Assembly: GCA_902475445.1 (NCBI GenBank)
Contig: CABRZN010000034.1
Location: 1 to 16,009 of the forward strand
Reading direction: 5' to 3'
Source: an uncultured Collinsella sp.
GTDB taxonomy: Bacteria; Actinomycetota; Coriobacteriia; Coriobacteriales; Coriobacteriaceae
DNA: 16,009 nt
Part shown: piece after piece, positions 1 to 7,485 of the stretch
How the letters are laid out: each line of letters starts with the position of its first letter
How positions within the stretch are numbered: the stretch's first letter is position 1
Made by a program: the position numbers and the translations under genes
Notes under the pieces: generated by a model
What the model was told of the DNA's origin: nothing
The model's database searches: none
The model's input: the letters and a program-made list of their open reading frames with translations, nothing else

Positions 1-34
1 CAAAATGACCGGCTTGGTGCCGCACCACAGAAAG

Positions 35-172
35 GGCCCATCTACTACGTTTAGTTGAATACCCACGACCATACCGGACATTATGAAAATAAAACCGCTG
101 GTAAACAGCCTGGTAATTTTCAAAATAGGCGGGTATGGTCGACCCCTATTGCTTAAACGTAGTAAATAGGCC
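35..172. repeat. 138-bp imperfect palindrome in non-coding DNA
   Basis: Positions 35-77 and 130-172 are inverted copies in one gapless register (paired positions sum to 207), with 29 of 43 positions matching. Conservation is in blocks. An outer block holds GGCC followed by TACTACGTTTA, the middle is almost entirely mismatched, and an inner block reads CGACCATACC. Near the centre a smaller dyad, shifted by one base, holds TGAAAAT/ATTTTCA and CTGGTAAACAG. No reading frame runs through it and neither strand has a T-tract after the stem, so an intrinsic terminator is unlikely. It lies about 30 bases past the stop of the PLP-enzyme gene. A dispersed repeat or a double-dyad protein-binding site would fit. 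The symmetry is seen directly; the function is unknown. Confidence 0.65.
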
Positions 173-198
173 GTTTTCGTGACACAGGCCCCGATTAG

Positions 199-1191
199 CT
201 ACTTGCGAAGGGCGTTATCGAGAGTGGCAGCCACCTGCAGAGGGTCGTCGGTGCCGGCGAAGAGGCGGATGGCGCTCCCCCGCTTACCGCGCGGGGCCGA
301 AAGGCGCGTTGTTGAGCCGCCGGCGGGTGATGTGCGGAACTCCCCCGGCAATGTGTCGAACAGCTCACCCGCACTTCGCTCGATAAGGTCAAACTCAACT
401 GCCGGGCCAAAGCCGTGCTCGAGGATTCCCGTTGCAACCGCATGATCGGGATGCGAGCCCAGCCCGGGATAGCGAACGTTACACACCATCTCGTTAGCAG
501 CCAGATACTCGGCCAGCGCACGGGCGCGATCGAAGTGGGCCTGCATGCGAGCGTCGAGCGAAGACAGCCCCCGCTCCAGTATGCAAGCCTCATTAGCAGA
601 AAGGTCGAGTGCAGACGCACCGCAATCCGCAAGAAGCGCATGCGCACACTCGGCGGCGGCATCCACGCGATGGCGCTTAAGCTGCGAGCGCGCCACCGAA
701 GCGGCGACGAGCTTGCGCGGCGCAACGCCGACACACACACGGTCGAGTGCCTCGAGCGACAGGACGGCACCCAAACGCAGCGGATCGCACCCAAAGACGC
801 TTGCCACGGTGTTATCCACCACGAGCAACGCACGGGCCTCACGCGCCGCCCGACCCAGGGCACGAAGATCGGGCACACGCAGGCCAAACCCGCCGATGGA
901 ATTGACGAACCACCACAGGTGCGGCCCGCCAGCATCAAACGAAGCATCAAAGCCCTCGGACGCGGCGGTAAACGCCGCAACCGACGGCTCCCCCACGAGC
1001 ACAACGTCGCAGGCATCAAAGCCGCGCGCAAACGCATCGGCAAAGTCATCGGCAAACACGACCAGGCGATCGCTGGGACGCACAATCCCCAGCAGCGACA
1101 GCGCCGCCGGCACGTGCGAGGCCGCAACAAGACGCGCCTCACGCGCGCCGGCCCTTGCAGCCCAGGACTCTTCTAGCTGTTGCACGTCCAC
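199..1191 (-). CDS. Divergent PLP-dependent Cys/Met metabolism family protein
   Basis: A 330-residue protein related to the cystathionine gamma-synthase/beta-lyase family (fold-type I PLP enzymes of sulfur amino-acid metabolism). The family's VDNT motif is at residues 125-128. The C-terminal RGL...L..RM helix starts near 207, and a YPGL-SHP-H stretch near 241-250 is followed by GFG. The protein is short for the family (usually 380-400). The N-terminal segment before the phosphate-binding region is reduced, and that region survives only as a degenerate S-HVPAALSLL. The normal S-x-T-K-Y lysine site is not recognisable: a gapless alignment from VDNT places Arg there, and the nearest Lys is nine residues later in APRK. 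It may have changed activity or be decaying, though the frame is intact. I chose the GTG at 1191 because AAGGGA (1201-1206) sits nine bases upstream. A TTG at 1218 would add nine residues. It lies downstream of the exopolysaccharide operon on the same strand. Confidence 0.75.
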   Translation of the reverse strand: MDVQQLEESWAARAGAREARLVAASHVPAALSLLGIVRPSDRLVVFADDFADAFARGFDACDVVLVGEPSVAAFTAASEGFDASFDAGGPHLWWFVNSIGGFGLRVPDLRALGRAAREARALLVVDNTVASVFGCDPLRLGAVLSLEALDRVCVGVAPRKLVAASVARSQLKRHRVDAAAECAHALLADCGASALDLSANEACILERGLSSLDARMQAHFDRARALAEYLAANEMVCNVRYPGLGSHPDHAVATGILEHGFGPAVEFDLIERSAGELFDTLPGEFRTSPAGGSTTRLSAPRGKRGSAIRLFAGTDDPLQVAATLDNALRK

Positions 1192-1274
1192 GCGGCACCA
1201 TCCCTTACATAAAACCAAACCAAGACCAGCCCACCCAGGTCGAGAAAACGTCAGCGCAAGCAGCGTCGAGCGGT

Positions 1275-1296
1275 CCGGCGTTCGTTAGAACGCTGG
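1275..1296 (-). terminator. Hairpin just after the operon stop, possible terminator or 3' stabiliser
   Basis: Nine-base arms (1275-1283 and 1288-1296) with one non-Watson-Crick pair enclose a four-base loop. The hairpin starts eight bases after the stop of the DUF4956 gene. No run of T follows on either strand, so it is not a standard intrinsic terminator. It could end the operon with Rho, protect the mRNA end, or mark only a partial stop before the PLP-enzyme gene on the same strand. Confidence 0.35.
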
Positions 1297-1303
1297 AACA
1301 AAA

Positions 1304-1969
1304 TTAGCCGTGATATTCGCCGTTGTATTGGATCAACGTTAGATCTTCCACGCCATCGAGCGCGCGGATGGCGTCGGCATAGGGCATATCCACACCGTCC
1401 GAGAACACCTCGACGGCCATCTCGACCTTGTCACCGCGCATGGTCTTGGACTTCACCGTAAACTTGGTGCGCCCAAATGCACGCACGATATCATCGCCGG
1501 TGGTCTGACCCGTGTAGTGGATGACCATCATGTACACGCGCGCCTTGTCCTGGTGGCTCGCAAAGCCGGCGATCATCACCACGATCACCACTGCCGTGAG
1601 TCCTACGAGCGCATACATACCGGCGCCTGCCGTAATGCCCGTGGTAATGGACCAAAACAGATACAGCAGGTCGAGCGGGTCCTTGACCGCCGTACGGTAG
1701 CGGACGATAGACAGAGCACCGACCATACCAAGCGAGATGACCACGTTTGTCGAGATCGCGAGCGTGACCATGCAGGTGAGCACGCACATGCCCACGAGCG
1801 TCACGGCAAAACTGCGCGAATAGACCACGCCAGTAAAAAAGCGCTTGTACACGTAGTAGATCAGGATGCCCATGGCGAGCGCCACGAGCAGCGACAGGCC
1901 AATCTTGGCGGGGTCGACCTGACCAAACGCCTCCAAGACGGAGTTCTTAAAAAAGTCCCTAGTGCTCAT
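1304..1969 (-). CDS. DUF4956 integral membrane protein
   Basis: A 221-residue membrane protein. Hydrophobic segments lie at about residues 22-40, 53-72, 75-88 and 103-137, followed by a soluble C-terminal domain of about 80 residues. The stretch GALSIVRYRTAVKDPLDLLY (about residues 84-103), between membrane segments, is typical of DUF4956. Members of this family are commonly encoded next to VTC-domain proteins, as here. The start ATG is three bases past the stop of the VTC gene, so the two are probably translated together. The biochemical role is unknown. One reasonable inference is that it gives the soluble polymerase a membrane anchor or channel. It is the last gene of the operon. Confidence 0.85.
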   Translation of the reverse strand: MSTRDFFKNSVLEAFGQVDPAKIGLSLLVALAMGILIYYVYKRFFTGVVYSRSFAVTLVGMCVLTCMVTLAISTNVVISLGMVGALSIVRYRTAVKDPLDLLYLFWSITTGITAGAGMYALVGLTAVVIVVMIAGFASHQDKARVYMMVIHYTGQTTGDDIVRAFGRTKFTVKSKTMRGDKVEMAVEVFSDGVDMPYADAIRALDGVEDLTLIQYNGEYHG

Positions 1970-1972
1970 GGT

Positions 1973-2764
1973 CTAAATATCCCCTCGGTTCCCAAAATCC
2001 GATTCCCAGTAGTTAAAACCGCGCAGGTAGGCGGTCTTGTCATAACACAGGCAGTACTTAGAAACCGCCGTGAGTTCGGCCGCACCTGGCGGCACCATAT
2101 CGCGCACCAGCTGCGGACAAAACTCGGTAAACTTGACCTCCATCACCAGCTTGCCGGGCTCCAGCACGGGCAACGCGGGCAACGTAGCGTCAAAGAAGTC
2201 AAAGCTCCCCACCGCCGCACGCACGTTGCTATCAAAGGTAATGCGCACGGTACCCTCGTCCATCACCCACGGCTCGCGCTCGTAGTCCACGATGGTCCGC
2301 GGGCGCATCATATTGCAGATGCACTCGATGTAGAACTCGCGGCAGAGCGGATAGGGGCTCCTCAGCAAAAAGTCGTAGTCGCCGGCCAGGATCTGCTCAA
2401 ACTCGCCTCGCGTGAGCGGCGCGCCCTCCTTGTAGATCCAGCTGCCGTACTTCTTTTTGCGCTCGAGCTTAATCACCTTGTCACTGCCGTTGTAGATGCG
2501 CACGCGATACTTTTTGCGCATGAGGATGCCGGCGTCTTTTTCTTCGTAGGCCGAGTTGCAGTAGTCGTCAAAGTACAGGCTGCGAATGGTATAGCCGCCC
2601 GCCTGCGCATGCTTGTCTAGCTTGAAAACCGGCGCCATGCGGCAGGCCAGCGCGGCGTGCTCACCCTCGTTAATGAGATATTTGAGCTCGTGGCGGTAAC
2701 GCTCCTGCGTGACACGCACAGGCGGAGCCGCCAGGCGCTCAAGCAGCGCGCTAGCCCTCCTCAT
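1973..2764 (-). CDS. VTC-domain protein, polyphosphate polymerase-like
   Basis: A 263-residue soluble protein that is essentially one VTC domain. This tunnel-shaped domain makes polyphosphate from ATP in the yeast vacuolar transporter chaperone complex and belongs to the CYTH/triphosphate-tunnel superfamily. Charged residues that line the tunnel appear in order: E26 and K28 in RHELKYL, R61, R87 and R89 in KYRVRIY, K99, E101 and K103 in KLERKKK, R154/R156, R174, E209 and K211 in MEVKF, and SKY at 235-237. The set looks complete, so an active enzyme is predicted. No membrane segment or signal is visible, which suggests the cytosolic face. The gene overlaps the end of the CotH gene by 14 bases, and GGAGG lies six bases before the ATG. 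Polyphosphate synthesis is inferred from the family; the actual product could differ. Confidence 0.85.
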   Translation of the reverse strand: MRRASALLERLAAPPVRVTQERYRHELKYLINEGEHAALACRMAPVFKLDKHAQAGGYTIRSLYFDDYCNSAYEEKDAGILMRKKYRVRIYNGSDKVIKLERKKKYGSWIYKEGAPLTRGEFEQILAGDYDFLLRSPYPLCREFYIECICNMMRPRTIVDYEREPWVMDEGTVRITFDSNVRAAVGSFDFFDATLPALPVLEPGKLVMEVKFTEFCPQLVRDMVPPGAAELTAVSKYCLCYDKTAYLRGFNYWESDFGNRGDI

Positions 2765-4520
2765 ATGTGTCCTCCACGACCTTACCGCCGTCTTGCACGT
2801 AAAAACACTTCATGCCGTAGTGCTTGCCGTCGTCGGTCACATAGTAGTCAAACGCATCTTGTATATAGCCGTCTGAGTTGGTGGCGCGCACGCGCACAAA
2901 ATACTGGCCGGCATTGGGCGCATCGCAGGTCACCTCGGGCAGTAGCACGTCCTCGGCCTTAAAAAACACGTCCTTGATGGCATAGTCGCGCGCCAGCTCC
3001 ACGGTATAGCGAATGTCGCGCGCCTTAAAGTCGTAGGACGCATCCCAGTTAATGCGCAGCTTACCGTTATCGATCTGCGGCACGCCAATGTAGAACGGCA
3101 TGGGCTTTTTATAGCTCTCGCGAAAGCTCTTGTAGTTCTCCTCAATCTCGGAGGGAATCGCCGCGGCGGTTTGCTCGTATTGGTCCTTGGTGACAGGCAG
3201 ATTGTCGATATCGGGCGAAGCAAAGACCAGCGATTCGGTAACCTCGCGATAATGTCTAATCATCTTGGCCAGGCGCGCCTCGGTCATATACGAGCGCAGG
3301 TCCTTTACGGCGCGGTCGAGTTCGCTGCGGAACGATTTGCTACGCAGAGCACGATTGAATAGCACGTTGCCCCAGTAGTTGCTTACGCCGCGCTCCCAGC
3401 TCGCATAGTCCGAGAACCCGGCAAGAGAAAGCTCCAGCTTGCGCAGCATACCGTCGTTGTCCCAATCGAGGATGTACCACGTATTGGAGTTGAGCGGGCT
3501 GTACAGATAGCAGTTACGGTTCTGCGTATCGCAGTTGCCCGTCAGGATCTGAAACGCCAGCCAATAGACCAGATTCTCGGTATCAAAGTAGGTGTCGAGC
3601 ACCTCATCGATCTTTTGCGATTCGTCGTTGAGCGCATCGAGCATCTCGATGAGCTTGGTGTGGTCCGAATCGCCCTTAATCTCGAGCATGCCCTCAAAGC
3701 TTGCCTGGTTGTAGTCGGGATCGTCGGCAAGCTTAATGGTGTCCTCGTAGCGATGGAAATCAAAGCTGTTCACCTTGTACAGGTGCCCGCTCTTATCCAG
3801 GCCATGTGCCTTAAGCGCCGTCTTGTTGAGCTGCTCCACCTGCGTAAACAGGCCGTAGTCCTCAAAGGTATCGTTGGACTTTTCGGTCTGGTCGCACACC
3901 CACAGATGCACAAACTGCGTGCGCAGGCCCATCATCTGGGGAATCCCGCGGATAAGGTCGTAGGCCATCTTGTTGCGAAAACGCATACCCTCGCCCATGT
4001 GCTTGTTGAGCGCAATCGCGCGCTGTTGGCGCCAGGTACCCTTGCCCTTTTTGAGCTCCACCTTGTAATTCTTTTGCGTGTAGGAGCTCGATGTCTGGCC
4101 GCGCACCTGCACGGTGGCATTGGGCGCTTCCTCGCCATAGCCAACCTCGCCGGCCACCGGGCCGTCTTCGTCGCCCGCCTGCAGCAGGCCCATAACCTGA
4201 TAGCGCGTCACGCCCATGTCGGCATAGTCATACACCGAGTACGTGTTGATCTCGGCCCAGGTATGGTCCGTGTTCTCGGAGCTGTTGCCGCGAGAGACCG
4301 TCAGATACATGGTCACAATGCCCGAGTCATCATAGACCTCGTACAGCTCGTCCTTATCGCGCAGATGTTTGGACTGGTCGGAGGCCTCGGCCTTTTTAAT
4401 CTTGTCCTGCTTTTTTACCTTATTTGTCGAGGATTCGTCCTGAGATGAGCAGCCCGAAAGCAGCAGCGCGCCGGCAGCCGCCTCGATCAGACAGCGGCGA
4501 GACATCAACTTATCGGTCAT
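2751..4520 (-). CDS. CotH-family kinase lipoprotein with Fn3-like C-terminus
   Basis: A 589-residue exported protein. Residues 1-24 form a lipoprotein-type signal: SRR, a hydrophobic run, then lipobox LLSGC with Cys24 as the predicted lipidation site. A polar, Lys-rich linker follows. Residues about 65-470 match the CotH atypical protein-kinase family. They include the N-lobe motif RGQTSSSYTQKNYKVEL (140-156), the catalytic-loop-like NCDTQNRNCYLY (329-340) and DWDNDG (352-357), where CotH has its metal-binding Asp. Residues about 474-563 look like a fibronectin type III-like beta-sandwich (INWDAS... QYFVRVRATNSDG). CotH in Bacillus phosphorylates spore-coat proteins, but the substrate here is unknown. 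The ATG overlaps the end of pelG by 11 bases and GGAGG lies five bases before it. The kinase motifs are on the extracytoplasmic side if the lipobox is used. Confidence 0.87.
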   Translation of the reverse strand: MTDKLMSRRCLIEAAAGALLLSGCSSQDESSTNKVKKQDKIKKAEASDQSKHLRDKDELYEVYDDSGIVTMYLTVSRGNSSENTDHTWAEINTYSVYDYADMGVTRYQVMGLLQAGDEDGPVAGEVGYGEEAPNATVQVRGQTSSSYTQKNYKVELKKGKGTWRQQRAIALNKHMGEGMRFRNKMAYDLIRGIPQMMGLRTQFVHLWVCDQTEKSNDTFEDYGLFTQVEQLNKTALKAHGLDKSGHLYKVNSFDFHRYEDTIKLADDPDYNQASFEGMLEIKGDSDHTKLIEMLDALNDESQKIDEVLDTYFDTENLVYWLAFQILTGNCDTQNRNCYLYSPLNSNTWYILDWDNDGMLRKLELSLAGFSDYASWERGVSNYWGNVLFNRALRSKSFRSELDRAVKDLRSYMTEARLAKMIRHYREVTESLVFASPDIDNLPVTKDQYEQTAAAIPSEIEENYKSFRESYKKPMPFYIGVPQIDNGKLRINWDASYDFKARDIRYTVELARDYAIKDVFFKAEDVLLPEVTCDAPNAGQYFVRVRATNSDGYIQDAFDYYVTDDGKHYGMKCFYVQDGGKVVEDTYEEG

Positions 4521-6054
4521 CAGAACCTCCCCAATGGTTACGGTACACGCGAACTACTGCGCGCTGAAACGCGCCGTGCGGCACGCCCTTGCAGCGGCAC
4601 TCCTCATAGCGCTGCTCGGCACGGTCGAGCAAGCGGCCCAGCTGTGTAAAACGACCCGTTTTGTCGGTCGCCACAATGGGCTGCTGACTCAGGATACGAT
4701 ACGGTAAGTTGGCGGTATAGGTATCGAGCCGCAGCAGCGCCACGATAAAAAACACCACCGCACCCAACAAAAAGCCAAAGCCGTAAAACTGCTGCGGCAA
4801 AAGCAACGACACGGCGGTCGCCAGCCCTGCCACACCGGCAAACAGGCCCGAGGCCAGAACGGCTCCCTTGTAGTCGGTAAAGTACAGCAAGATAAGCAGG
4901 ATCGTGTTGCCCACGGCATACAGGCCGTAGCCTACGCATAACGTGCGAAAATACCCGTGCATAAGATTGTTAAAGCCCAGCGGCAGGGCCGAGAGCACTG
5001 TAGTCTCGAGCGAGATGACCGCCGCGGTCACAAACAGCTGCTTGAGCGCGCAAAAGCGCAGTTCGCTGTTGAGCGTGGAGAGCATCTCCTCCTCGGCCAC
5101 CACAATATCGCCCACCACGCCGCCGTCGTTGAACAGGCTGTAGTAGTCACGGTAGCGCGGATAGAAATTGACCTCGACCGACACCACAAAGTTGACGGTC
5201 GTGACGAGTGTGGTCAAAAACGCAATGAGTGCCGGAACGTCATGGTAAGGAGCCCCGTAAAACAGGCCTTTGATCTGCACGCCAATAGGGCCCGCCCAGA
5301 TAATAACCAGGTGTACGAAAAACCCCAAGTTGGTAAACAGCCCCGTAAGCGCAAGCGGCATAAATTGGTCGAGCCAGCGCAAAAAACGCCAGGGACTCCG
5401 ATCACTCTGTGGAAAATACCGGTACAGCAGTACCACATCCCAGGCAAGCATGACGCCGTAGCCTAGGGCGATTGACGCCAACAGGCCCTCGACCGGCGGC
5501 AGTCCCAACGTCAGCGCTGCCAGGGCGCACAGGCACGCCACGCCAATGGCGGCCGCAAAGCTGCACAAAATGCCACGATAATCTTTGATGGCCGTGAGAT
5601 AGCTCATGCCGTTCCAGTTGACGATCATGATGTTGAAGAGCCACAGGCACAGCAGCCCCTGCAGCAGCGTGGCCCCCGAGAACAGCAAAAAGACGCCGTA
5701 GAGCACCGTGCCCGCAACGAGCATGATGGCATTAGATCCCCAAAACGAAGGCAGGATCTCATCCTCGCGCTCGGCAAAGAGCATGTCGGCCAAAAAGCGC
5801 GTGACCGGCATGGAGAAAAAGCTTGTGAGCGTAAGCGAGGCCAGCAGTGTATAGGTCACCATGCACACCAGCAGATCCTGGTTGGCGCGCCCCACGCCCC
5901 ACAGACCGCACAGCACCAAGATACCCACCTGGAGTAGCACGCCCAGCAGCATGGGGCCCGTGCACACAATGCCAGCGTAGCCATAGGCGCGCATCGTGGC
6001 AAACAGACCCTTGCGCCTAAATAGGCGTTTGAGCTCAAAACCGATTCCAGCCAC
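4510..6054 (-). CDS. pelG: PelG-like exopolysaccharide membrane transporter
   Basis: A 514-residue polytopic membrane protein with many hydrophobic helices. The N-terminal block MAGIGFELKRLF...GYAGIVCTGP is typical of PelG. PelG is an inner-membrane protein of the flippase (MVF/Wzx-like) type that works with PelF, PelD and PelE to make and move Pel polysaccharide across the membrane. The protein is longer than Pseudomonas PelG (about 456 residues). The extra length is mainly in a soluble C-terminal tail of about 60 residues. The start is a GTG four bases after the pelF stop, with GGGGGAG upstream. The downstream CotH gene starts inside the last codons of this gene, which points to translational coupling. 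Confidence 0.92.
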   Translation of the reverse strand: MAGIGFELKRLFRRKGLFATMRAYGYAGIVCTGPMLLGVLLQVGILVLCGLWGVGRANQDLLVCMVTYTLLASLTLTSFFSMPVTRFLADMLFAEREDEILPSFWGSNAIMLVAGTVLYGVFLLFSGATLLQGLLCLWLFNIMIVNWNGMSYLTAIKDYRGILCSFAAAIGVACLCALAALTLGLPPVEGLLASIALGYGVMLAWDVVLLYRYFPQSDRSPWRFLRWLDQFMPLALTGLFTNLGFFVHLVIIWAGPIGVQIKGLFYGAPYHDVPALIAFLTTLVTTVNFVVSVEVNFYPRYRDYYSLFNDGGVVGDIVVAEEEMLSTLNSELRFCALKQLFVTAAVISLETTVLSALPLGFNNLMHGYFRTLCVGYGLYAVGNTILLILLYFTDYKGAVLASGLFAGVAGLATAVSLLLPQQFYGFGFLLGAVVFFIVALLRLDTYTANLPYRILSQQPIVATDKTGRFTQLGRLLDRAEQRYEECRCKGVPHGAFQRAVVRVYRNHWGGSDDR

Positions 6055-6057
6055 CGG

Positions 6058-7485
6058 CTACTCCCCCTCTCTGGGCAGGTCAAACGCACGCGCCGTCACG
6101 TCGTACAGCGCGCGATAGTTGGCGAGCATCTGCTCGTGCAAAAAGTACGTGGCAACGCGACGCTGGCCACGCTCCCCCATCTCAATGCGACGGGCGCGGC
6201 TTGTGCACATGCGCTCCATGGAATCGGCCAAGCCCTTGCGATACATGGGCGGCGTCACAAAACCCGCCACGCCAAAGTCGTCGCCCGGGGCGCCTTCGAA
6301 CAGCTCGCGGCAGCAGCCCACCTCGGTCGTCACGCAGGGACGGCGCGCTGCAAGCGACTCCAGCACGCTGAGCGGCTGGCCCTCGGAGATGCTCGTCAAA
6401 ATGGTAAAGTCGAGCTTTTCCATGTACTCGACCACGTTGACGCGCCCGGTAAAGATCAGATCGCGCACGCCCAGGGTATCGACCAGCGCTTGACACTCGG
6501 CACCGTACTCCTCGTCGTCCACGCCGCCCATAATGTGCAGGCGCACCTTAGGCAGGCGCTCGTGCAGTTCAAAGAAGGCATAGATCATGGTCTTGACGTC
6601 CTTGATGGGCGCCAGGCGCACCACCGCGCCAATATCCACCCAGCCGTCATCGGGCTTTAAGGGAATGTCCTTAAAGCGATCGAACTGGATGCCGTTGGGG
6701 ATGACCAGGCACTTGTCCGCATCGCAGCCCATGTCGATCTGCGTCTTACGGGCGTTATGGAACAAACTGGTCACGCGGAAGGCGCGACGGTAGATCTCCT
6801 CCGAAAGCAGGTAGAAAAAGCGGATCCAGCGGTCCTTAAACGACGGCACGACCCAGTCGGCACGAATGATCTCTTCCTCGCGCTCGCGGGTATAAATGCC
6901 GTGCTCGGTCAGCAGCACCGGAGCCTGGTGAACGCTTGAGCCCAGACAGGCGAGCAGGCCGCCGTAGCCGGTCGAGATGGCGTGGTACACATCGGCCACC
7001 GGCACCTCGCTGCCCAGAAGGTAGAGCACGGGCAGCAGCATGGAGCGCATGGTGTGGAATGCATCGGCAAAGGGCGTGTATGGGTACTCGGCCAGGCACA
7101 CGTCTCGAAAGATATCCATAAACGTGCGGCTCTGCAAAAACGATAGCGGATGCACGCGACGGCGCTGGAAGATATCAAATAGCACGTCCCAGTCCGGATT
7201 AGAAAGCGACACCAGGCGGCGCAGCGCCTCGCGCTCGCGGTCGTTAAAGTCGGCCTCTTCTTGTTCGCCCGAAAGCCGCAGGGCGTCATCCAGAAATACC
7301 TCGTGCACCTCGACCACGTTGCCGGGCAGCTCGTAGACAAACTTGCCGCGGTCGGCAGCATGCGCGCCAATCACCCACAGCACAAACTCGTGCTCGGGCA
7401 TGGCCTGTATGTAGCCATGCATCCAGGTAGATACGCCGCCGTGCACATAGGGGTAGCAACCCTCGAGTACCAAACAGATTCTCAT
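6058..7485 (-). CDS. pelF: PelF-like GT4 glycosyltransferase
   Basis: A 475-residue cytosolic glycosyltransferase of family GT4 (GT-B fold). PelF is the polymerase of Pel polysaccharide and uses UDP-GalNAc/GlcNAc-type donors. Recognisable features are the N-terminal LEGCYPYVHGGVSTW (7-21), TEHGIYTRER (193-202), IPNGI (262-266), the donor-site VRLAPIKD (289-296), and the EX7E motif SEGQPLSVLE with Glu368 and Glu376. No signal or membrane segment is seen, as expected. Its length is close to Pseudomonas PelF (about 507). The ATG overlaps the stop of the upstream deacetylase gene in an ATGA arrangement, so the two are probably translationally coupled. Confidence 0.95.
   Translation of the reverse strand: MRICLVLEGCYPYVHGGVSTWMHGYIQAMPEHEFVLWVIGAHAADRGKFVYELPGNVVEVHEVFLDDALRLSGEQEEADFNDREREALRRLVSLSNPDWDVLFDIFQRRRVHPLSFLQSRTFMDIFRDVCLAEYPYTPFADAFHTMRSMLLPVLYLLGSEVPVADVYHAISTGYGGLLACLGSSVHQAPVLLTEHGIYTREREEEIIRADWVVPSFKDRWIRFFYLLSEEIYRRAFRVTSLFHNARKTQIDMGCDADKCLVIPNGIQFDRFKDIPLKPDDGWVDIGAVVRLAPIKDVKTMIYAFFELHERLPKVRLHIMGGVDDEEYGAECQALVDTLGVRDLIFTGRVNVVEYMEKLDFTILTSISEGQPLSVLESLAARRPCVTTEVGCCRELFEGAPGDDFGVAGFVTPPMYRKGLADSMERMCTSRARRIEMGERGQRRVATYFLHEQMLANYRALYDVTARAFDLPREGE

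Noticed and set aside
195..1142. Alternative minus-strand frame overlapping the PLP-family gene
   Set aside because: Its product is Arg/Trp/Cys-rich without motifs, while the other frame shows VDNT and PGL-SHP family signatures.
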